Positions 1-5,407 of a stretch of DNA of 5,568 nt are shown in pieces. This DNA comes from Oscillospiraceae bacterium (GTDB taxonomy: Bacteria > Bacillota > Clostridia > Oscillospirales > Oscillospiraceae). The notes under the pieces are model-generated. The model saw nothing but the letters and a program-made list of their open reading frames with translations, had not been told where the DNA came from and searched no databases. Where the stretch lies: positions 1-5,568 of the forward strand of contig JAFQDY010000128.1 of NCBI GenBank assembly GCA_017399325.1, given 5' to 3'. The translations under genes were made by a program, and so were the position numbers. Positions within the stretch are counted from its first letter, which is position 1. Each line of letters starts with the position of its first letter.

Positions 1-169
1 CGCCCCCCCTCTTCCGCAAAGAGAGATAAAAAGAGGTTAATGAAAAAACGCTTACGGCTTCGCGCCTTTCACACCTATAACATACACGGCGCTTTTGAAC
101 GCGGGATGACGAAAATAAAAATATTTTGCAACAAATTTGTGAATGCACCTATGTTTGGCAGCAAAATTG

Positions 170-178
170 TGGTATCAT
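170..178 (+). promoter_or_regulatory. Extended -10 promoter for the purine nucleoside phosphorylase gene
   Basis: TGGTATCAT is an extended -10 (TG, one base, then TATCAT, one mismatch from TATAAT). No good -35 lies 16-18 bp upstream (TATGTT at 150-155 with a 17-bp spacer is poor), so recognition would rely on the extended -10 and on the AT-rich tract at about 111-140. The same 9-mer recurs at 4389-4397 and a near copy at 2259-2267, which supports it. The predicted transcription start, 6-8 bases downstream, falls on the Shine-Dalgarno itself at 185-190, so the leader would be only about 14 nt. Confidence 0.55.
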
Positions 179-184
179 AGACCC

Positions 185-190
185 AAGGAG
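185..190 (+). promoter_or_regulatory. Shine-Dalgarno AAGGAG that sets the start of the PNP gene
   Basis: AAGGAG lies 8 nt before the ATG at 199. In-frame GTG (190) and ATG (193) codons upstream overlap it or sit 2 nt from it, too close for ribosome placement, so ATG 199 is preferred. Confidence 0.75.
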
Positions 191-198
191 TGATGGAT

Positions 199-1017
199 AT
201 GACATTGCAGGAAAACATTACCGCCGCCGCGGCATTTTTGACAAGCCGCATTTTCAGCCGTCCCACAGTTGCCCTTGTGCTGGGCAGCGGGTTGGGCGAC
301 TACGCTGACACCTTGGAAAACGCCGTGAAGATCCCCTATTCGGAAATTCCCAACTTTCCCCAGCCTACCGTGGAGGGCCACGCCGGCGCATTTGTCTTTG
401 GCAAAAAGCAGGACAAAGATGTGGTGGTCCTGCAAGGGCGGGTGCATTATTATGAGGGGCTTTCTATGGCGGAGATCACTCTGCCCGTCCGGGTTTTGGC
501 GGCTATGGGCGTGAAAACGCTGGTGCTGACCAATGCGGCCGGCGGTGTGAACCTCAATTACAAACCCGGAACACTGATGCTGATCAGCGACCACATCAAT
601 TTCTCCGGCGCAAACCCCCTGATCGGCAAGAATTTGGAGAAATTCGGCCCCCGATTCCCCGATGTGAGCGACCTGTACACCGCGTCTTTGCGTGAAAAGA
701 TCATAGACAAAGCCGCCGAAAACCAAATCCCCTTGGAGCAGGGCGTTTATCTGATGTGCTCCGGCCCCAATTATGAGACCCCGGCGGAGATCCGGGCATT
801 CCGCACCCTTGGAGCGGATGCGGTGGGTATGTCCACTGTGCCGGAGGCACTGGTGGCGGGCCATAGCGGTATGGATGTGGTGGGCGTGTCCTGCATCACC
901 AATATGGCCGCAGGCGTGCTTCCTGTGAAACTTGACCACAAAGAAGTGGTGGAGACCGCCGCAAAAGTCCACGACCTGTTCCAAAAACTGGTGGATATTA
1001 TCTTGGAAACCCTGTAA
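199..1017 (+). CDS. punA: Purine nucleoside phosphorylase, trimeric 6-oxopurine type
   Basis: Cytosolic enzyme that cleaves purine (deoxy)nucleosides with phosphate to give free base and (deoxy)ribose-1-phosphate, in purine salvage. The 272-residue protein has the length and motif order of the trimeric PNP family: LGSGLG (28-33, phosphate loop), EGHAG with His61, RVHYYEG (81-87), TNAAGG (111-116), GPNYETPAEIR (189-199), VGMSTVPEA (209-217) and CITNMAAG (232-239). Asn235 matches the human PNP Asn that reads the 6-oxo group, so inosine and guanosine are the expected substrates rather than adenosine (family knowledge). ATG 199 is chosen because it is 8 nt from AAGGAG; the longest ORF begins at GTG 190. 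The gene has its own extended -10 promoter and is followed 3 bp after its stop by a consensus promoter for the phosphoribosyltransferase gene, with no terminator between them. The sequence appears intact. Family assignment is secure; the symbol could equally be pnp or deoD in some databases. Confidence 0.95.
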   Translation: MTLQENITAAAAFLTSRIFSRPTVALVLGSGLGDYADTLENAVKIPYSEIPNFPQPTVEGHAGAFVFGKKQDKDVVVLQGRVHYYEGLSMAEITLPVRVLAAMGVKTLVLTNAAGGVNLNYKPGTLMLISDHINFSGANPLIGKNLEKFGPRFPDVSDLYTASLREKIIDKAAENQIPLEQGVYLMCSGPNYETPAEIRAFRTLGADAVGMSTVPEALVAGHSGMDVVGVSCITNMAAGVLPVKLDHKEVVETAAKVHDLFQKLVDIILETL

Positions 1018-1020
1018 TTG

Positions 1021-1048
1021 TTGACATTTTTGCCCATAAAGTTATAAT
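1021..1048 (+). promoter_or_regulatory. Consensus sigma-A promoter for the phosphoribosyltransferase gene
   Basis: TTGACA (1021-1026) and TATAAT (1043-1048), both perfect matches to the housekeeping consensus, are separated by 16 bp. The -35 starts 3 bp after the PNP stop codon. The expected transcription start is about 1055, giving a leader of roughly 25 nt before ATG 1080. It is the strongest promoter by eye in the window, so the downstream gene is probably expressed well beyond any read-through from PNP. Confidence 0.88.
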
Positions 1049-1064
1049 AAAATCAGAAACGAAA

Positions 1065-1070
1065 AAGGAG
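1065..1070 (+). promoter_or_regulatory. Shine-Dalgarno AAGGAG that sets the start of the PRTase gene
   Basis: AAGGAG lies 9 nt before ATG 1080. The upstream in-frame ATG at 1074 is only 3 nt away and is unlikely to be used. Confidence 0.7.
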
Positions 1071-1079
1071 CGAATGACT

Positions 1080-1634
1080 ATGTATCATCGAATGAATATT
1101 GCAGGCTTGGACAGAGACCTGCCCATTTGCAAGGTAACCGACGATCTGTATATTGCAGGCTTTGTGATTTTCGGCGATCAGGAGTTGACCGTGGCTTGCG
1201 CCAAGGAACTGCTGGCAAGAGCGCCGGAATATGACTACATAATCACCGCGGAAGCCAAGGGCATTCCCCTTGGTCACGAAATGGCCCGGCAGAGTGGCGC
1301 AAAGAAGTATTTTTTGGCCCGGAAAGCCCCGAAACTGTATATGACCGGCGTGTTTGAGGTGGCGGTCAAGTCCATCACCACCGCCAAGGAACAGCGGCTT
1401 TATCTGGATACCGCTGACGCGGAAATGATGAAAGGCAAGCGGATCCTCATCGTGGACGATGTGATCTCCACCGGCGAAAGTCTGCGGGCGCTGGAAGTGC
1501 TGGTAGAAAAAGCCGGCGGCATCATTGCCGGACGGATGGCCATTTTGGCAGAGGGCGACGCCCAGGACCGGCCCGACATCATCTATCTGGAAAAACTGCC
1601 GCTGTTCAACCCCGACGGCACGATTAAGGGATAA
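1080..1634 (+). CDS. apt: Adenine phosphoribosyltransferase-like purine PRTase
   Basis: Type I phosphoribosyltransferase expected to join a purine base to PRPP, giving a nucleoside monophosphate and pyrophosphate in the cytosol. The 184-residue protein carries the PRPP-binding signature ILIVDDVISTGES at 122-134 (acidic pair Asp126-Asp127), an upstream ITAEAKGIPLG segment (55-65) at the position of the base- and pyrophosphate-loop region of Apt enzymes, and FLARKAPKLYM (78-88) as the likely flexible loop. The full pattern, including the ...NPDGTIKG C-terminus, resembles clostridial proteins annotated as adenine phosphoribosyltransferase (COG0503). It differs from the E. coli Apt EARG motif, so the base preference (adenine, hypoxanthine or xanthine) is not certain. 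It follows PNP, which is consistent with purine salvage. ATG 1080 is preferred over ATG 1074 for Shine-Dalgarno spacing. Transcription is probably from the consensus promoter at 1021-1048. No terminator is visible before the next gene, 29 nt downstream. Confidence 0.85.
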   Translation: MYHRMNIAGLDRDLPICKVTDDLYIAGFVIFGDQELTVACAKELLARAPEYDYIITAEAKGIPLGHEMARQSGAKKYFLARKAPKLYMTGVFEVAVKSITTAKEQRLYLDTADAEMMKGKRILIVDDVISTGESLRALEVLVEKAGGIIAGRMAILAEGDAQDRPDIIYLEKLPLFNPDGTIKG

Positions 1635-1663
1635 CCAAAAGCGGCCGTTTGTCATCAGATACT

Positions 1664-2269
1664 ATGGACAACTATGCAAAGCAAGCCGCCCAGGCGCAGG
1701 CCCATTTTTTGACCTACGATCAGGAAAAGATCATCAAAAAATGCCGCCTGCCCCATGACGGCGACTATTTGTACCCCACTTTGTTCGGGGAAACGTACCG
1801 CCTTTGTCGCAAAAGCGGAAAACTGGAACGCAAACAAGGGGCTATATGGGAAACTGCTGAATTCAACGAGATCATGACCGTTCTGGACATCCTCTGCGAC
1901 AGCAAGGAAGATGCCTTTTTGACCGGCCGGTGGAACGGTATGCAGAATTTCGGTCACCAGTTCCATCAGAATTTGCTGGAAGAAGTTGACCCCTTTGCCG
2001 CCGCTTTCGATAACCGCCCGGAAGCCTTAAAAAAGGCCTGCCTGTCCCTTGGGGGAACGGAAATAACAGGCGCAGATCTGGGCTATGCCATAGAAGTGAT
2101 GCTGGGGCTGAAGATCGCCCTGCAGTTTTGGCATTCCGATGAGGAGTTTCCCGCCCAAGTGCGGTTTTTCTGGGACGAAAACGCCCTGCAGTACATTCGC
2201 TATGAAACCATGTACTTTGCGGTGGGGCGCTTGAAACATTTACTTTTGCAGCGCGCTGTGCTATCATAG
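1664..2269 (+). CDS. DUF3786 domain protein of unknown function
   Basis: Function unknown. The 201-residue protein matches, by recall of the family pattern, the DUF3786 proteins common in anaerobic bacteria: an N-terminal DGDYLYPTLFGETYRL stretch (32-47), a central helix FNEIMTVLDILC (67-78), FGHQFHQNLLEEVDPFAAAF (96-115), LGGTEITGADLGYAIEVMLG (129-148), and the most characteristic C-terminal part FWHSDEEFPAQVRFFWDENA (155-174), followed by YETMYFAVGRLKHLL. No signal peptide or membrane segment is apparent, so it is probably cytosolic. The start is uncertain: ATG 1664 is the first ATG, but an in-frame TTG at 1649 would add five residues, and neither has a convincing Shine-Dalgarno. It is probably co-transcribed with the upstream PRTase gene (29-nt gap, no promoter or terminator seen), and coupling could compensate for the weak ribosome site. 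Its last codons contain the promoter for alr; the TAG stop shares its T with the end of the -10. Confidence 0.85.
   Translation: MDNYAKQAAQAQAHFLTYDQEKIIKKCRLPHDGDYLYPTLFGETYRLCRKSGKLERKQGAIWETAEFNEIMTVLDILCDSKEDAFLTGRWNGMQNFGHQFHQNLLEEVDPFAAAFDNRPEALKKACLSLGGTEITGADLGYAIEVMLGLKIALQFWHSDEEFPAQVRFFWDENALQYIRYETMYFAVGRLKHLLLQRAVLS
2239..2267 (+). promoter_or_regulatory. Promoter for alanine racemase, inside the end of the DUF3786 gene
   Basis: TTTACT (2239-2244), a 17-bp spacer, and TATCAT (2262-2267), preceded by TG at 2259-2260 as an extended -10. The last T of the -10 is the first base of the upstream gene's TAG stop. The layout matches the promoter at 4369-4397 almost exactly. The expected start is about 2274, giving a leader of roughly 24 nt to GTG 2298. 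Confidence 0.75.
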
Positions 2270-2283
2270 GCGCGAAATTGATT

Positions 2284-2288
2284 GGGAG
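2284..2288 (+). promoter_or_regulatory. Shine-Dalgarno GGGAG that points to a GTG start for alr
   Basis: GGGAG directly abuts the in-frame ATG at 2289 (zero spacing) but is 9 nt from GTG 2298, the same spacing seen at 1065-1070/1080 and 4419-4423/4433. It therefore favours GTG 2298. Confidence 0.65.
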
Positions 2289-2297
2289 ATGAAGCTT

Positions 2298-3455
2298 GTG
2301 AATTTCGATCACACCTGCGTAACTGTTGACTTGGACAAAATATCCCAAAATGTGCAGGCCGTCCACGAAAAGGCTGGCGTGCCGGTGATGGCCATCGTCA
2401 AAGCCAACGCCTATGGCCACGGCGCTGTCGAAGTGGCCCGGTGTCTGCAGGACCGGTGTGCCTTTTTCGGTGTAGCGTCTGTTTTGGAAGCGCTGGAATT
2501 GCGAAAAGCCGATATCACAAACCCCATTCTGGTCTTCGGGCAGATCCCGGCAGAGGCCTATGAAAGCGCCATCACCCAAAATATCCGACCTTCGATCTTT
2601 GACTACGCGGACGCGAAAATGATGTCGGATGCCGCCGTAAAACTGGGAGCAGAAGCGCCTTTCCACCTGATGGTGGACACAGGCATGAGCCGAAACGGTT
2701 TTCAGGTCACGGAAGAAGAGGCAGACATTTGCAAGGAGATCTGCGATCTGCCCGGCCTTGTCTGCGAAGGTGTTTTCAGCCACTATGCCACCGCCGACAG
2801 CGCTGATCTGTCAAGAGCCAAGGTCCAGGCAGAGCGGTTCGACCGGTTTTACGAAATGCTGAAAAAGCGGGGCATTCACCCCAAGATCCGCCATATGGAC
2901 AATTCCGGTGGTATTATGAATTTTTCCGATCACTACGAAATGGTGCGCTGCGGCATCGTCACATACGGATTGTACCCCAGCGACGAAGTGGACCCCGGGT
3001 TGCTGCATTTAGCGCCTGCCCTTCAGTGGACGAGCCGTATCATTCATATAAAAACCCTGCCCGCCGGACGGGAGATCGGCTACGGCGCAACCTACACCAC
3101 CACCAAACCCACAACGATCGCCACCATTCCCGTGGGCTATGCAGACGGCTACAAGCGGCCTTTGAGCAACAATTTCTTCGTGCTGATCCACGGAAAAAAA
3201 GCCCCCATTCGGGGAAAGGTCTGTATGGATCAGATCATGGTGGATGTGACGGACATTCCGGGCATTGCCGTGGGCGACCAGGTTGTACTCATCGGTAAAG
3301 ATGGGGACGAGCAGATCACTGTAGAGCAAATTGCAGAGGCAGCCGGTTCGTTCAACTACGAGTTCGTGTGCGGTATTGGCCGCCGCGTGCCCCGTGTTTA
3401 CACCCAAAAGGGAGAAGTTATCCGAAAAGTCCACTACCTGTGGGACGGCTTTTGA
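2298..3455 (+). CDS. alr: Alanine racemase (PLP-dependent)
   Basis: Interconverts L- and D-alanine with pyridoxal 5'-phosphate, supplying D-Ala for peptidoglycan; cytosolic homodimer with a TIM-barrel plus beta-domain fold (family knowledge). The 385-residue protein (from GTG 2298) has the normal length and hallmarks: VKANAYGHG with Schiff-base Lys35, SHYATAD (161-167), DTGMSRNG (127-134, Arg132), HMDNSGG (199-205), MVRCGIVTYGL (215-225) with the Arg that contacts the pyridine nitrogen, catalytic Tyr262 in EIGYGATY, PVGYADGYKR (278-287) and VCMDQIMVD (308-316). Oddity: the residue two before the DTGM motif, usually a carbamylated Lys, is Met125 here. GTG 2298 is preferred because ATG 2289 touches the Shine-Dalgarno; if ATG 2289 is used the protein is 388 residues. 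It is driven by a promoter in the end of the DUF3786 gene and followed by a strong terminator, so it may be a monocistronic unit. The gene appears intact. Confidence 0.96.
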   Translation: MNFDHTCVTVDLDKISQNVQAVHEKAGVPVMAIVKANAYGHGAVEVARCLQDRCAFFGVASVLEALELRKADITNPILVFGQIPAEAYESAITQNIRPSIFDYADAKMMSDAAVKLGAEAPFHLMVDTGMSRNGFQVTEEEADICKEICDLPGLVCEGVFSHYATADSADLSRAKVQAERFDRFYEMLKKRGIHPKIRHMDNSGGIMNFSDHYEMVRCGIVTYGLYPSDEVDPGLLHLAPALQWTSRIIHIKTLPAGREIGYGATYTTTKPTTIATIPVGYADGYKRPLSNNFFVLIHGKKAPIRGKVCMDQIMVDVTDIPGIAVGDQVVLIGKDGDEQITVEQIAEAAGSFNYEFVCGIGRRVPRVYTQKGEVIRKVHYLWDGF

Positions 3456-3460
3456 TCAAT

Positions 3461-3496
3461 AAAAGGACGCGTGTCCGACGCGTCCTTTTGCTTTTT
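3461..3496 (+). terminator. Rho-independent terminator after alr
   Basis: A perfect 12-bp stem, AAAAGGACGCGT (3461-3472) paired with ACGCGTCCTTTT (3478-3489), closes a 5-nt GTCCG loop and is followed by GC and TTTTT (3492-3496). It begins 5 bp after the alr stop. The U-tract runs directly into AGGAG, the ribosome site of the radical SAM gene, so this hairpin lies in any read-through leader of that gene. Confidence 0.93.
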
Positions 3497-3501
3497 AGGA
3501 G
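3497..3501 (+). promoter_or_regulatory. Shine-Dalgarno AGGAG of the radical SAM gene, abutting the terminator
   Basis: AGGAG lies 6 nt before ATG 3508 and immediately follows the terminator's T-run. No room remains for a promoter between the hairpin and this site. Confidence 0.75.
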
Positions 3502-3507
3502 AGAACT

Positions 3508-4365
3508 ATGACCTACGAAAATTGCGCCCTTTGCCCAAGGGAGTGTTATGCAAATCGTACTGCCGGGAAAACCGGCTATTGCGGCTGCCCGGCCACGGCC
3601 CTGGTTGCCAAAACTATGATCCACAAATGGGAAGAACCGGCATTGGCAGGCTCCGGTGGCAGCGGCGCGATCTTTTTCGGTGGCTGTACGCTGGGCTGCA
3701 GTTACTGCCAGAACCGGGCCGTTTCCGAAAAACCCACGGGAACGGAAATGGACAGCGCTGGACTGCGAAAAGAAATGGAAAACCTCATCGCCCAAGGGGC
3801 AGAGAACATCGACCTTGTGACTCCCACCCACTTTTTGCCCACCATCCTGCCTGCCCTTTCTCCGAAACTGCCTGTGCCGGTGGTCTATAATTGCGGCGGC
3901 TACGAGAGAGCGGAAACCATCGATGGGCTGGACGGCTTGGTGGACATCTACTTGCCGGATATGAAGTATGCTGACGATGCTTTGGCACAAAACCTGTCCC
4001 ACGCCAAGAACTATTTCCCGGTGGCCACAAAGGCCATCAAGGCGATGTTCGATCAGGTGGGTCCGGTGCAAATGGAAGGCGAGAAAATCCGCCGCGGCGT
4101 GATCATTCGCCACCTGATCTTGCCCGGCCAAGTGGACAATTCCCTGAAAGTGCTGGATTGGATCGGGGACACCTTTGCCCCCGGGGAAGTGCTGGTGAGC
4201 CTGATGCGCCAGTACACGCCGATGCCCGGTCTGCCTGCTCCCTTTGACCGGGGCGTTACCGATGAAGAATATCAGGCCGTGCTTTCTTGGATGTACCTAA
4301 ACGGCCTGCAAGGGTTCACGCAGGAGAAAGACGCGGCAAACGCCGCCTACATTCCCGATTTTTAA
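3508..4365 (+). CDS. PflX-like (COG1313) radical SAM protein
   Basis: Radical SAM enzyme of the group historically named PflX, related to pyruvate formate-lyase activating enzymes; the true substrate is not established. The 285-residue protein has the radical SAM cluster motif CTLGCSYC (Cys60, Cys64, Cys67), which would bind a [4Fe-4S] cluster for S-adenosylmethionine cleavage. An N-terminal Cys set, CALCPREC (Cys6, Cys9, Cys13) plus CGC (Cys24, Cys26), may bind a second metal centre; this is inferred. Family signatures follow in order: HKWEEPALAGSGGSGAIFF (39-57), NIDLVTPTHF (100-109), VVYNCGGYE (125-133), VDIYLPDMKY (145-154), RHLILPG (201-207) and SLMRQYTPMP (231-240). ATG 3508 has AGGAG 6 nt upstream. 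It sits directly after the alr terminator with no clear promoter of its own, so expression may depend on read-through or on a weak promoter inside alr. No glycyl radical enzyme partner is present in the window. The gene appears intact. Confidence 0.9.
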   Translation: MTYENCALCPRECYANRTAGKTGYCGCPATALVAKTMIHKWEEPALAGSGGSGAIFFGGCTLGCSYCQNRAVSEKPTGTEMDSAGLRKEMENLIAQGAENIDLVTPTHFLPTILPALSPKLPVPVVYNCGGYERAETIDGLDGLVDIYLPDMKYADDALAQNLSHAKNYFPVATKAIKAMFDQVGPVQMEGEKIRRGVIIRHLILPGQVDNSLKVLDWIGDTFAPGEVLVSLMRQYTPMPGLPAPFDRGVTDEEYQAVLSWMYLNGLQGFTQEKDAANAAYIPDF

Positions 4366-4368
4366 GGG

Positions 4369-4397
4369 TTTACAGGGCGGTTGCCTTGTGGTATCAT
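4369..4397 (+). promoter_or_regulatory. Sigma-A promoter with extended -10 for the exonuclease gene
   Basis: TTTACA (4369-4374), a 17-bp spacer and TATCAT (4392-4397) preceded by TG at 4389-4390. It begins 4 bp after the stop of the radical SAM gene. The expected start, near 4404, lies about 5 nt before the in-frame ATG at 4409, so that ATG would be almost at the 5' end of the mRNA; this supports ATG 4433 as the real start. Confidence 0.82.
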
Positions 4398-4418
4398 AAC
4401 AGGGCAATATGAGAAACG

Positions 4419-4423
4419 AAGGA
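4419..4423 (+). promoter_or_regulatory. Shine-Dalgarno AAGGA that sets the exonuclease start
   Basis: AAGGA lies 9 nt before ATG 4433. It is downstream of the in-frame ATG 4409, which therefore has no ribosome site of its own. Confidence 0.65.
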
Positions 4424-4432
4424 CACAAAGAT

Positions 4433-5407
4433 ATGGATTATATCGTTTTAGATATGGAATGGAATCAACCCTGGCCCGGCTCGCCCTCGTCCAAAAAAGT
4501 GCTGCCGGTGCAGATCCACGGGGAGATCATCCAGATCGGCGCAGTTCGTGTCACAGAAGATAACCGGGTGGCGGACGAATTTCAAGTGCTGGTAAAACCA
4601 AAATACTACCGCCGCCTGAACCGCCGGGTCAGCAAACTCACCGGCATCAAGGAGTCCCAGTTGCGGGATAACGGCGTACCTATGCGGGAAGCCATCGAAC
4701 AATTCCGGGATTGGTGCGGCGGTGATGTGATCTTCCTGACTTGGGGATTTGACGACATTCCCATTTTGCGGGAAAATCTGAAACTTTACGGCATCGACGA
4801 CGGCTGGGTGGAGCGCTGGTATAACGCCCAGATGATCTTCAACGCCCAAACCGACGGCGCGACTGCCCAAAAGGCCTTAAAAACCGCTATGGAGATCTTC
4901 GGGATCGAGGCCACCCGGCCTGCCCACGATGCGCTGGGCGATGCCTACCATACGGCGCTGATCTGCGCCAAACTGGACCTGAAAAAAGGCACAAGCCAGT
5001 ACAAAGATGCCTTAAAAAAACATACCGACGGTTTTCAGGGAGATCAACTTCCCGGCTGCATCAGCCGCAAAGTGTTTTATGACTATGCGGACAAGCGGGA
5101 GGCGCTGGGCGCAATGTCCGGCCCGGAAAACAAGTGTCCCACCTGCGGCAAGCAGATGACCGGCACCCGCTGGTTTGCCCAGCCCGGCCGCCGATATATG
5201 GATCTGGCCACCTGTCCCACCTGCGGACAATTCCTCATACGGGTTCGCTTGTCCGACCAGCCGGACGGCACGGTTCGGGTCAGCCGCCTGACTTACGAAG
5301 CCACATCTGCCGCGGCAGAAACCTATGCCCGCCGGGCAGAAAAGGCCGAACCGGAAGTCCAGCGGCCTACCTCCCAGCGTACCCGCCGCCGGAGCAAATT
5401 GCCTTAA
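4433..5407 (+). CDS. DEDDh 3'-5' exonuclease (KapD-like) with C-terminal zinc ribbon
   Basis: Predicted DnaQ-fold 3'-5' exonuclease; the substrate (DNA or RNA) is unknown. From ATG 4433 the 324-residue protein shows Exo I VLDMEW (Asp7, Glu9), EIIQIGAVRV (31-40), SKLTGI (67-72), Exo II FLTWGFDDIPIL (101-112, likely Asp108) and Exo III HDALGDAYHT (His165, Asp170, spacing H-x4-D), which together define the DEDDh type. The pattern resembles KapD/ERI1-like exonucleases (COG5018). After the nuclease domain come two CPTCG knuckles (Cys235/Cys238 and Cys261/Cys264) that should form one zinc ribbon, then an Arg-rich tail (QRTRRRSK) that may contact nucleic acid; this is inferred. ATG 4433 is preferred over ATG 4409 because of the Shine-Dalgarno and the position of the promoter. 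It has its own promoter and is probably terminated by the hairpin at 5491-5526. A link to sporulation control by analogy with Bacillus KapD is only a name-based possibility. Confidence 0.9.
   Translation: MDYIVLDMEWNQPWPGSPSSKKVLPVQIHGEIIQIGAVRVTEDNRVADEFQVLVKPKYYRRLNRRVSKLTGIKESQLRDNGVPMREAIEQFRDWCGGDVIFLTWGFDDIPILRENLKLYGIDDGWVERWYNAQMIFNAQTDGATAQKALKTAMEIFGIEATRPAHDALGDAYHTALICAKLDLKKGTSQYKDALKKHTDGFQGDQLPGCISRKVFYDYADKREALGAMSGPENKCPTCGKQMTGTRWFAQPGRRYMDLATCPTCGQFLIRVRLSDQPDGTVRVSRLTYEATSAAAETYARRAEKAEPEVQRPTSQRTRRRSKLP

Noticed and set aside
40..180. Small + strand ORF of 46 codons starting at ATG 40, preceded by AAGAGG
   Set aside because: Shine-Dalgarno spacing is only 3 nt, the peptide is not recognisable, and the ORF runs through the AT-rich promoter region and the -10 of the PNP gene. 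Probably chance.
175..984. Long minus-strand ORF (269 codons) opposite PNP
   Set aside because: It is antisense to a gene with clear PNP motifs, is rich in His/Gly/Gln typical of antisense readings of GC-rich genes, and matches no family I recognise.
1872..2783. Long minus-strand ORF (303 codons) spanning DUF3786 and alr
   Set aside because: It crosses a gene boundary and a promoter on the opposite strand, and both overlapped genes have convincing family motifs.
3397..3423. TTTACA (3397-3402) followed by TTATCC (3418-3423) as a promoter for the radical SAM gene
   Set aside because: The spacer is only 15 bp and the -10 is poor. At a 17-bp spacer the hexamer is ATCCGA, which does not fit.
3418..4131. 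Minus-strand ORF (237 codons) opposite the radical SAM gene
   Set aside because: It overlaps the terminator and a clear radical SAM gene, and it has low-complexity His/Arg composition and no recognised domain.
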